A stretch of 64,000 nt of DNA, taken from contig NC_052505.1 in the NCBI RefSeq assembly GCF_014356525.2, forward strand, positions 26,040,549-26,104,548, written 5' to 3'. Below, piece by piece: positions 34,701 through 47,200 of this stretch (positions are counted from its first letter, which is position 1; every line of letters begins with the position of its first letter). The translations under genes were made by a program, and so were the position numbers. This DNA is from Nilaparvata lugens. Lineage: Eukaryota > Arthropoda > Insecta > Hemiptera > Delphacidae. The notes beneath the pieces are model-generated. The model worked only from the letters and a program-made list of their open reading frames with translations, was not told where the DNA came from and did not search any database.

Positions 34701-37700
34701 CCTCTTCGGAAAAAATGTGTACAGCATAATCAATAAGAACAAATAACTACAAATTACAGTGGAAATTTTTTGTAACCGTAAATTTCCAAAGCCAAAACCA
34801 ATCAACATCAAGGATATACAATGAAACTACTTTTAATCTTCAATTATTAATTATATTTTTTCAAATGAGTTCAATATAAGAGAAGTGAATTTAGTGAAGA
34901 GTGAATTGAGAAATTTCAGCTATTCTATTGGCTATGAGCATACGTAATAGAAGAAAATTTGTTCTTCACCTGCTTTATGAGCTACGCATCTACCGAATAG
35001 ACCTTTTTACATAACTTTGAACTATGAGTGCTGAATCGACTTGGGATTTCCATCTTCCTTTAATCAAAGCATTCGAATATTCATATAGTTTGATTATAGA
35101 TTGGATTACAGTAATGTTATGATGAAGGAATGGAAATAAATTTTCCTTCATGCATTCTTGGCTAAGAAGTATTGCATAATATTTGAAGATTCACAAAATT
35201 GTTGGCTATACAAGATATTGAGAGAAGATAGATACTGCTAATGTGCTTATTGAATATTATCGAACATGATTCTCCATACGGATAAAATAATTAAACTTCT
35301 AAGAGAACCCACAATATTACAATGTCTGTATTAGGTGTCATGTAAATTTCTAGGGTGTGTTCAAAAGAAAAACAAACAACATATATCTGGTATATTTCCA
35401 TACATTGAAGTGTATTATACATAGAATATCAATGAAGATGGGTACTGAGTGGATTAGTATGCTTTGATAAACAAATTGTAGTTTCAAAGAAATGAGCGAA
35501 TAAGAAATAATACAAATAATTTTCATATAGATCATGTGATGGTATTCATAGGATGAACAAATTGGTATATATATATGAGAATGAGAAATAAATGGAAAAT
35601 ATAAGACACGATCACTAACTAGAATGAATTCTATAAATCATAGTTTCTTTTAAATTATGAAAATTTACCTCAAAAAGTTATTCCAGTACTCAAGAGTGAA
35701 GAAAAACTGTCACATCAGTCTTAGAGAATTGAAACCCGACTCTCTCGCGTTGACCGTAAAGGAACGACTGAATGAAAACTCGAGTCCCACTAAACTGAGT
35801 ACAAAGCCGGTAAATCGCAGGCTAGAAGAAGTATTCGCCCCGTCAGTTCATTCAACAGGTCGTCAGTAGGTCTTCAAATGCTCCAACTTAGGCCTAAGAC
35901 ACAGTTAAGACTGAAACAAGTCCTCAGACTATATCATTAAGTTACATAACGAATCTCGTCAACATTATTATTCTCTCAGTACAGTAACAACCATTTACAC
36001 CTGAACGCAATGAGCGTAGTGAGTAATTTGTAAAGAAGAACGAGCAGACGATCCATTGATAAAAACGCGAGCACTTATAATGAAAAAGTGAATGCATCAA
36101 GTTGTTCAGTCATTAACCTCAATATTATCGCGCGCACTCAATCGATTTTCACTGAACTGACCAGTTTTTGTTCCATATTTAGCTTCCATATTACTTGAAT
36201 TAAATAATTTAAATATGCAGAAAAAATTTATAGAAATCGTGGATTAGATTTTAGACTACTAGTATTTGTGCAAATAAGATAATATACTATATTGTAGGTC
36301 TATCATCTTATATTATCATATTCACTTCATCAATGTGTATTATTTTTTATTCCATCTTGAGGGGCTTAAGCTGGATACATATCATTATGAGAGTGATCGC
36401 GTCCGGTTCACTGAAAATATTTTTTCTATTTCCATTGTTCTAATTCCATTGAATCGGAAACGGACTCTTTTATATGTGAAAACCCAGCTTCATAAACGAG
36501 GACAGGAGAGACGGCAAATTCCTTGTGGTCAGTGCTTTTCATTTAATTACTTCCCATTTACCAAATATCTGTACAAATTGAAATTGATGGAAAGTGACGT
36601 AAAGAAAAACTCTAGTCGCCAGTGACTTTCCGTCTCCACTTTCTTCCTCTATAAGCTGTTGAATGCACGTTCAATCAAATCGTTTATAAACTTGATTTGA
36701 GAATGATGGACTTATAATATTTTTAACTGTATTCTTGCAGAAAATCATTCAGATTCATCTAACTAGTCTATTTCGAATATAATTATAATATAATATTAAG
36801 AATATGCAATGATATTAGTGAATTGAGAAAAATATTAAGAAAATTCAATTATATTGAATTGAGAAAAAATCAAATTTTCCTTGATTTGCCAGCCAAGGAA
36901 TGATCACTATTCAATTTCAAACTGTAGTGAGATTCCCTTCATTCCTTATACTCGTATATTATTACATCAATGCTCCCCATGAAAACTATTTGATATTTTG
37001 AATCGTTCAATCTCAATACAAATATTTTCCAAAATTCAATACAGTATTATAACAAGCAAGAAAAAAATGACGGACACAATAAATAATTGGTTCTTGATTT
37101 TCAAAGACACTTTATTCTCAGTCAATGATTTATCAATTTACACTACATGCACAAACCATAATATTGAAATCTTTTTAAACTAATAGACTAGTTTCAACAA
37201 TATTTAAGTGAACAATGAATTCGTAATCCCTACTGAATCTCTCACAGAGACCTAGCTTAGATTATCTCACACAATTGGAAATCCAACTTCTATGTTGCAT
37301 CTTTGAATTAGGTACTAGAAAAAAAAATTTAGGCACTTTTTAAGCTTTGGCGTTTCCTGATTCAATTTAACGATCAGGCTACAACCTGAAACATTTTTGA
37401 AGGTCAGATTATGCTGAAAAGAAAGATCAGCACAGCTTTGGCCTCAACTTGACTAAAACACTCTGACCTCAAAAGCAAGTTTGGGTATATCAACAATAAA
37501 TGTGTTTTGCTGCAATCGTGTTGAAATATAATGTTGAAGTATCAATATCAAAATGAATTAATACTTGAACTGGAAACACCGAGTGATCATATCGCCTTTT
37601 TTATTATTCCATCATTATTGACTCAATTAGAATATTCAAGAAAATTCAAATTAAAACCCCCCGAACATATGGGGACGCTGACCTTTGTTTTGGAACAAAT

Positions 37701-38217
37701 CTTGTATAAAGTAAACTACGGTAGTAATGGCACTGGCCATTATAGGTCATGTATTATAATATATTTCTTCCATCACAGGAAATTTCCTCAATCATGAGGA
37801 TATTATATCATAAGGAGAGGAACAGGATTTCAATCTCACTCTAGACATTCAAGGCTAAGGCCAGGCTAATACAGTGTTTTTTATGGAGCTAATTATAATC
37901 ACTTAGCGAACACTATTGAACACTATGAAGCCACAGTTTCTCTAAAATACAGTGTTTTCTCTGAATTAGCATATGAAAATAGAAACTTTTCTGTACTAAC
38001 TTAATAAATTACTACATCGTAAGCTATTACGGTGTAAGGCAATTGAAATTACGGTAACTTTACACAATCAAGTATGCAGTACGGAAGTTTTAAGCTTATA
38101 TTCAATTCCGATTTGTACCTGAATCTTATTATATTGAATTTCTATTACTATCAATGTTATCTAAAATACGTTCTTTGTACGAAACTTGATTCACTAAAGA
38201 CTTGAATAAAGATTCAC
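31758..38217. other. Intergenic region between PLB-A and PLB-B
   Basis: About 6.5 kb of AT-rich DNA. It should hold the PLB-A promoter, but I cannot place a TATA box or initiator with confidence. The frames at 35657-35869 and 36335-36625 have no family I recognise. A short set of GATGTAGG repeats is at about 33760-33815. No RNA gene seen. Confidence 0.4.
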
Positions 38218-38223
38218 TTTATT
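38218..38223 (-). terminator. Candidate polyadenylation signal of PLB-B
   Basis: AATAAA on the minus strand about 160 nt downstream of the PLB-B stop. Position plausible, motif common by chance. Confidence 0.35.
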
Positions 38224-38383
38224 ATATCTTGGTAGCAGTTCACTTTGAAGCTTAATTATATCAAAAGCATTTTTCAGCTACATTTTTGTTCCGGCTTTGA
38301 GACATATTCTCTCAATAAAATTGCCATGAATTTCACAGTGATACCATATCAATCTCTGAAGATCCATGAAGGTACATCGTTTG

Positions 38384-38532
38384 CTACGATATTAGTAGGT
38401 TGTTTTTATTTGTCAATGTCGTCAGGTAAGGATTTCTGCTTGATGGGCATTCAAAGCGTTCAAATGCAGGATAAACAGTGGTTTGTTGTTGTTCAACTGG
38501 TTGAATTAGATTATTCCAAGCAGCATTGGCTA
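38384..38532 (-). CDS. PLB-B exon 7 (C-terminus)
   Basis: Acceptor TTTTACAG, phase 1, encodes ANAAWNNLIQPVEQQQTT, then RFECPSSRNPYL and a TAG stop at 38384-38386. Nearly the same wording as the PLB-C last exon, and clearly closer to it than to PLB-A. No transmembrane segment follows. Confidence 0.88.
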
Positions 38533-41194
38533 CTGTAAAAGAAAATCTTAGATTAACATTCTATATAACTTTCTAATACCAGTTACTTCATGTAGAAAAT
38601 AATAAAGTTTTCCAATGCTCGTATGAAAATATTTGAATTGTATATTCTGTTATCATTCATGATAAAAACGTTTGAATGGCAAATATCGCATACATGATAT
38701 TACTATTATTATCATTATTATTATTATATTATGTGTTTTCAATGTATGAACAGATTCATAACACTCATGCGATATCTACCTTCCAATCTTCTTTTCAATC
38801 CTTTTCTGTGTAGCTTGTAACCACAATTTCATCGTAGCCTAGTTTTATCTTGGAAATCAATTGTTAAAGTTATTTATGAGAGATTCTTCAACCATTAAGA
38901 GGACAGCTATAAAATCGTTATGATGGCGGTCCAAGGTAGCCAATGGGAGAGTAGCAATTGCGTCGCCATGACAACAGCCAATGAGTGGTGAGTAAATGAG
39001 AATTCAACGAATCACAAGCTACCCAATAAGAGAGCAGCGATCTTATCATCATGACAGCAGACGGGATTTCATATTTTCAGTAACAGGTACTCATCAAGCT
39101 GTTAGTGCACGCTTGCCTGACATCCCTCTTCCTAGATTTGATAGAAGTTTCAAAACTAAATTTCAAATCAACTTTCACTAGTTCGGTTATCAATAACTAG
39201 GCTACTCACTTGACACATTACAATCACAAGCAAACCAATGAGAGAGTGAGAATAGGAATGAATTGGCGTTAGCAGACATAATATCTTATTGAAATAGAAC
39301 AATGTTTTTATGTACCGTATCATAACTGAAAACATTCAAACCACTTTATAATTTTGTTCACTGGATTTAGTACTTTCAGGCTCTTATATTTGGGGAATTT
39401 TTATCTATTGAAACTGAATAAATAATTCTTATTCAACTTAGTTGATTTTTATTCACTAATTAGGTATCGTTTCTCAATAATAATTTTTGTACATAATGTG
39501 TGAGATACTACAAGGGGCGGCGGTATTGGCGTAGGAGGGGGGTTTCAGTTTACAACCCCTCCCCATGAACCAAAAAATGTGGCCCAAAAATCCAAGATTC
39601 AAGATGCACTATTTAATAATGACTCCAAATATTTTTTCAACTACAGTATTGTTTGCTGAACGTTGAAAACTATCAAACTCATTCCAATGATTTTCAATTC
39701 CTATCCCACTAAACATTTCAAAATCTTGGCTATAGCATTGAGCGGCGGCACTCAAAAATGCTGTGGTGGCTAGGGTGAAAGAAATGTTCTTTAAAGAAAT
39801 CAATTACATTCAGTACCCAAAATCAGTATTATATTTTATTGGGGTGAAAGATTGAGAGATTATGATATTCTCTATAGGTTCATCTGAGATTTTAAAACTC
39901 ATTAATAATCTTGTATAATGAGTTTTAAAATCTCAGATGAACCTATAGAGAATATCATAATCTCTCAATCTTTCACCCCAATAAAATATAATACTGATTT
40001 TGGGTACTGAAAGTGATTGATTTCTTACATGGATAGGGTACTGGCCTATCGCAAAACCCCCTGACTAGGAAGACCAGAATTTAGGGTCTATTCCCTTGAG
40101 AAGTCAGCCCCCTAATGTAGGTGCCGACGCTGTTTGAAGCCGCCCAGTCTGGGTACAGACGCTTCTAGTGGCTGTTTGCAATGACTCTATAGGCTATAGG
40201 GCGGTGGGATCGCCAACCCCTAAGCCAAGGCTTTTTCTGTAACACCAGTACACGAGAGAATCACACAAAATAGAAAGACTGGTGCAGTCATTTGAATAGA
40301 ATACCTTAAGCAATAACTGGGAAAAGAGATGTAGGAAGGCCGAGGAAAAGATGGGTACCGGAACAGGTTGATGATCAATAAACCTTATCCTTGGAGTGAA
40401 AAAGAAGAAGAAAATAATACTGATTATAAGATGCATACTTACAAGCAGCATTGCCTTTTTGGCTGAAATGAAAACAATCAGCCGCCATGTAAGAAAAATC
40501 TATTTTCCCATTTATAGTTGGTATATATGCATCTATACCAAATCTGAGTGGTATAACTGCAAAAGTATCTGTTGTGAACTGTGGATCAGATGCCTGGAAA
40601 TACAAAACCAACAGAAACAAACTGATAAAAAACTTCAAGATAGGCTATTATATAGTAGAATGTGACCTATATATGAAATATATTATCATATATCAAGCTC
40701 ATATGTCTTGACAGCTGAAACATCTTAAGATAAAAAGATCTTGTAGACAAACCGACAAGGCCTTTTTCAATTAATCTATTTTTTAGAAAATAAAATTACT
40801 ACTAACAAAAAAGAACAAAGTCTTTTGCCCGTTAGTAGGAGCTGACAACACTGCTAATTTTTATCAAAATGTACTTTCACACACGCAGACACACACACTC
40901 TCACACATGCATATGGGAATCAATTTGAGCTTTACCATACAACTCAATAATAAATAGTCACAACCAACAACTAATTCTTGATTAAACTATTCATTCCATG
41001 GTAATAAAACAAGGCTTAGATTGCTCAAGTATAGATGACATTATGAAGAAAAAAGCAAAAAATAATAAACACTAGCTTTAAAAATAACATACAGACTGTC
41101 AACAAGGAAAAATAAATTCCTCACTTAGAAGTAAGACATTACAACAACAGTATCACAGTACAGACAAAATTGTGGAAAAATTGCAATAATAATA

Positions 41195-41259
<65 letters not shown>

Positions 41260-44200
41260 TAATAATAATAATATCAAATTAAAGACAAGGTTGTATATAA
41301 AAAAACCTAATTAATGAGTACACAAAAATATTTAAGTTCATCAACACCACTGAGATGGTGTTTAATTATAGACAAAGTCGTAGAACTCATCAATGAGTAC
41401 AACAAATAAAAAATAAATTAATAAAGGTAAAGAATAAAAGTATTCGGTAGTTGTACAATTTTGAGTGAAATAAGAAGGAAATATCTGGGAAGAGCGATAA
41501 TAGAGAGGGAGACAGTGATCGAATATCTAAACGGGAAATGTTGGACAAGTCTAGTAGGATATTTGAGGGATGCCTGGAGGTACAGGCGAGAGTTGATAAC
41601 TGAGTTCAATTTTTAAAGTTAAATCATGAATGATAAAGTTTTTTTTTCTCTCTCTTTATTCAATTTTTCTTTCTGTTATTCTTTCTCCTTTTCGATTTTT
41701 TTCTTGTAATTATCTTTCAAAGTGATTATTGTTTTGGAATAGTGTCCTTTTCTTCATCAAGATGAATATTCCCCGCTTCATAATTCATTGGAAAAGATAA
41801 GCTGATGATAATGAGTTGATATAATATTAAGTTTATAATTGGTTATTTGCAATGATGCGTTGTAAGAATTCTTTTTATTTTTATAGATGTTAATGAATGG
41901 TTTCCCAATATAATATGATTAAGAATACATATGCTGTATATATATATTTTTTTTCTGTTTGCAAATTTTATTCAATTTGAAAGAGAACCTATTGAATATG
42001 TTTTCCAAAGTTTAAATTGCTTTTTTAGTTGAATTATTGTTTTGTTCGTGTTTAACTAGTCCAGCCACATTGACGCATTTTCATGTATTGATTTGTTTCG
42101 AAAATAAACGTTCAGTGCTGTTTAAAAGGTACGAAGTGCTACGAAGAATAAGGGCGAAAAAAATGGTGTGAGAATATTTAATATTGGTAATTTGTTTATA
42201 ATGAAGGAAACCTATCAACCCGGCTGACGGCTACGGCTAAGCCTAAAGAACTATTATTTTGCCTTCAATAGGCTACAGGAAAGATAGATTACAGAAGAAA
42301 ATAATGATATAATATTATATTCAGTACAGAATATTTGTGTATTTTGTTAAAAAGTTACAAAAGAAAAATGGTCTTGTATTATGTTCATTTTCTGCTGTGA
42401 AGTGTAAATAAAGTTCTATTCTATTCTATAAAAGTATTATAGTTCATTAAACATCATTAAATCTTCAAATCATAAACTCAAAAGCCATTTCTTTACTTTC
42501 ACTTTGAATTGTGTCAAAGAATTGATTCTCCTTATGTCAGTAGGGAGCAAGTTGTAATATTTGCATCCTAAAAATACAAAACTCTTTTTATACCTGGTAC
42601 AATAAGGCATTGGTGTTGCTAGCAACTCTCTTGTTCTTTGCCGTGTTACCACTTCACCCATTGGATAAGTTTCAAGCGCAATCCCCATATTTCGGTTCCC
42701 ACTCATTTTAAAGAACAACGACAGCACCTTGAACACATACATGCTTCTCAAGGGCAGAACTTGCAAAATTTTGAAATAAGGGAACGAGTGAATCCTTCTT
42801 TTAACACCACAAAATGATGCGTATTATGGCTTTCTGTAGAATTACAACTGGATTATAGTGACAAGCATATGTTGACATCCAGCAAGATAATCCATAATCT
42901 AGTTTAGAGTGAAAAAATGTAAAATACAGTTGACGGAGAATATATCTAGGTAAGAATTGTTGAAGATTATAAAATTTCCAAATTAAAAAAGAAGTCTACA
43001 TTTCAAATTTGTTATGTGATTTGTCCAAATTAATCTGTCATCCAAAATCATACCAAGATACTTTAAGGAATTAGCTTGATAAATACTATTACATTTACAT
43101 GACTCTGCTTGACAATCTATCTCGTGATACTTTAAAGGGACTGAGAATTCAAAAACCGTTGATAGGGAGAAATTAATGAAGTTAGTTTTAGAAGCATTTA
43201 ACACTATTTTGTTCCCATCAAACCAGAGTCTCAAATTGCTCAAGTCTGACTGTAACATCATTTGTAATTCATTTATACTATTAGCTGAATAGGCCAGTGC
43301 AGTATCGTCAGCAAATGATGTTACAGATCCATGAAAATTCAATGAGAATAAGTCATTTATATATACTAAAAATAAGAGAGGCCCCAGGACTGAACCCTGA
43401 GGGACTCCACAATTGCTGTTTACAACCAAGTCACTATTAATACCATTTATACTAACACATTGGCTCCTATTCTCTAAATAAGATTTAAACCACTTTAAGG
43501 GGATTCCACAAACCCCAGACATGAACAACTTATTTATCAATATATCATGATCAACAGTGTCAAAAGCTTTTTTAATATCAAGGAAGAGCCCTTAAACTTT
43601 CATCTTACCACGAGTATTCAAACTATTATAAATATTTGTCATAAAGTGATTCAGCGCAATTTCAGTACTCAAACCCTGTTGAAAGCCGAATTGGCCACTG
43701 TAGAAGAATTTGTTAACATTGAAAAAATTTACAATTCCCTTCTTTACTAGTTTCTCTAGTATTTTAGAAAACAAACTGAAAGCAAAGATACTGGCCTGTA
43801 ATTGGCAATATCAGTTTTTGAACCTTTTTTATAGATAGGCACAACTTTGGCTATTTTCAAGGCAACAGGGAATACTCCACAAGAAATACTACCATTGAAA
43901 ATGTCACAAAGAACGGGAATAATTGATGTAGACACTATTTTTAATAACCTACCACTAAATCCATCCATGCCTGGAGACTTGCCATTCTTTAAACTCTGAA
44001 TTAACTTATCAATTTCATCAAAATGAAAAGGCTCAAGGAATATTGCATTGTAATAATTTTTTATTTTAAATTTATTCCTTAACAGTTGCTTATTTTCATC
44101 AGATAAAGAAAGGTCTCACCGAAGAAGTTACTTCAACCGCTGCTTTAGCAAAATAATTATTGAACTCCTTAGCTACAGTCTGATCTTCTCTAACAATTGT

Positions 44201-47200
44201 ACCTCCTATCTGTAAACTAATTGTTTGTTTTCTTGACGCTTGACCACACAATTTATCAATTTCTTTCCATTGTTGCTGGATAGGTAAGACATTGAGATGA
44301 GAAAAATACCTGTGTTTTTGTTCATTTATCCACACAACTAACTTTTTCTTAAATTTCAAATAGTCTGATTCTAATTTATTGTCATTTGGATTTCTGGACA
44401 TTTTTTTGTAAAGCTTATCACGATTTTTTATAGCAGCACACAACCCTTCAGTCATCCAAGGTTTCAATTTCTTATCATGGCTGGTTAAATTTACAAGAAT
44501 AGTGTACTTTGACTGTTTTAAGTAATTATTCAAAACACCAATAAATGTATTGAATTTAAAGTTAACATCATTAGAAAAATATACCGAACTCCAGTCATGA
44601 GTCAGTGCATTAGTAAGCTTTTTAATTTATCATAATCTATTATTGATTTCTCCGTTGAAGACAATCTGAAATTTTCACAACTACTTTTAGATAAGTAAAC
44701 GGCTACAGCTCTGTGATCAGTAATCTGAGATTCAATTACTGCACTTGATACAGCTCTTTTATTTAAGGCTGATCTAAAAAATATATGATCCAAACAAGAT
44801 GAACTATCATTCAATAAGCGAGTATCCATGTCTATAAGACACTCATACCCATTGCTAAACAACATTTCTAAGTATTTTAAAGTTTTAATATCACCAATTC
44901 TGCTTATATCAATATTAATGTCACCTATTATAAAACAATTTGCAGCTTGGTAGCCCTCCAACATTTCATTAAGACTATCAAGAAAATTCTCTATTTGTAC
45001 ACCATGCCATCTGTAAATACCAAGAATACTAAAATAATAGTTAAACATGCGACATTCAAGTAATACAGAATCAGCACCGATGATATTTGCTGTAATTTCA
45101 GAGCACGTTATACCCGCTTCAGTTGCAACAAATATTATAATACCAGAAGCTCTTGTGAAATCAGCACCAGCATGATATCTATCATACCCTTCAATGTTAT
45201 ACATAGCTGCATCATTTTCAGATTGAGTCCATGTTTCAGATAAAACTATAATAGCCGGTCTTTTATTCCAACAATTCAAGTATGTGATAAAGGAGTCAAA
45301 ATTACGGTTCATACTACGAATATTTTGGTGTATTATAGTAAGATTATTATTACCAGTAAGAAAACAATTGTTAACATCATCTACACTCTCAAAAAACTTC
45401 ACATTAGCCCCCATAAAAGAATGATAAGATTGACATACAATTTAGTAAGTTGTGACAGAAAAACAATAAATTTTTTATTCCCACATGCAACATTCACACT
45501 ACATTCATACCTCATAATAAATTATATTTTAGACGAAATGCAGAAACAGATTTGGTACATCTACAATAGGTACTGAATCTGAATAATAATGCACAAAGCA
45601 AGAGACTCTCAAAGAAACATTAAAAAAAATCACATATAATGTGAAACACCAATATTGTCTTTATCACATGATTCACCGTTCATAAATTAATGTTAACGTT
45701 TTCAATTTAATCAATTAAACAAAATCAATAATAATAGAATTGAAATGAATTAATTCATCAACGTATTGTAAAAACGTCTTAGTTCATGATAAAATAGAAT
45801 GAAATATATTGAAAATTCATTGCAATTAACTTAATTATTCTTGTTCCACTCACATAGCATTCAAAACGTGTATCAGTTAATAAGCAAATTGGCATAATAA
45901 TCAAATATCAAGCAAGCAAAATTATTGAAATCATAATAAGAATAGAAAAAATAAAATAGAATAAATAATATAAAAACATTAGACGGCAATTTGCACTCTC
46001 TACATGCCCACATAGCCTAGTATGACAAAAATAGATCAATCAATCAAAGTTTATCTTTTAGTAACTTATTGAAGTCCTCAATTCTTGAAATGTGTACACT
46101 TTTGGAACGATCATCAGCTTTGACGAATACATTGCCATTTTTGAACCACACATATTTCAAATGACCTTGTTTTTGAAGTTCCTTTCCTTTGTTGAAGATA
46201 ATCTTGCAGAACGGAGACATAGTTTCATTAATGTAGATTACACGAGCATCATTCGACCACCCAATATCACTGGCTAATATTCTTCCCTTTTTACCCTTGC
46301 ATTGTAGGAACTTTTGTTTGTCTATGTTCTTAACAAATCTAACAATGATAGGAGGTGCCATCTCACGATTTTTACCGGTCAACCTATGACAGTTACAAAT
46401 CATGTCCTTATTGAAATCAAAGTTCATGAACGAAGATATGCTTTTCAGGATATCAAAAATGTTCTCATTGTCCTGTACTGGCACTCCAACAATATTAATG
46501 CAGTCTTTTCGTGAGTACTGTTGCACACCTGCAATTTCACTATTGGCCCTATCTAGTTCATTTCGCAACTTTGCAATTTCACTTTTTGCCAAAGCTAAAT
46601 CCTCAATACACGAATCGATTTTAACCCCTTGTTCAGTAATAGTTTTTTTATTGTCGCTGTTACGTCCAAAACAGTTTTCAATTGAATTGATAATATCTTT
46701 CTGTTCCTTTTTAATTGCATCAATAACGCTTTCAATTTCATCAACTTCGCTTTTAATCGCCTTCAGTTCATCGATAATGAAGTCCAGTTTCCGATCAAGC
46801 CTCTGCGCCACGTTATCATCGAGTTGGTCGTTATCTGGGAAGGCCGGTTGATTGACGTTATCGCTAGCTGCTGCTTCGTCTCTTGAACCCTTCCTTTTAG
46901 GCGGCATGTTTAATATTGCAGCATTGGTTAAGGCTGTGCACAGGCTAAAAATAAACTATATTTATTGTGATATTTTTTATAGGTTTTCGATTTGTATATC
47001 ATCAAGCTATCAAAATGAAGAAGTTTTCTCAGGGAAATCTTTTTTTCCGATCATTACTTTTTGAGATATGAGCGCCTAAAGTTCAAATTTTTGGTACAGA
47101 ACAATTCGAATTCGGTAAGAGATAAATCCATGAGATTTAGTGGATAAATTCTTCATGGTATTGATAATTGAATAAAACAAAAATTTCCTGAAAATATCCA

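Larger units (their letters stand above)
42405..46930 (-). mobile_element. LINE-2 of this window: two-ORF non-LTR retrotransposon
   Basis: About 4.5 kb on the minus strand, inside PLB-B intron 5 and in the same orientation as the gene. ORF1 (46907-46044) is intact. ORF2 (about 45414-42473) has an endonuclease and an RT interrupted by several frameshifts. The endonuclease start and the RT pattern suggest the CR1/Jockey group. A Harbinger-type foldback element starts about 20 nt upstream of the ORF1 ATG, so the 5' UTR is either cut or interrupted. At the other end a plus-strand AATAAA plus pentanucleotide tail abuts it. Confidence 0.85.

Noticed and set aside
35657..35869. Basic 70-residue plus-strand frame
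   Set aside because: No recognisable motif, no splice context, and length is within chance for this DNA.
36335..36625. Possible zinc-knuckle-like peptide (CGQC)
   Set aside because: Only one Cys pair, no spacing of a CCHC knuckle, no neighbouring gag or pol motifs.
46402..46851. 149-residue plus-strand frame rich in Ser and Leu
   Set aside because: Antisense of the intact LINE ORF1.
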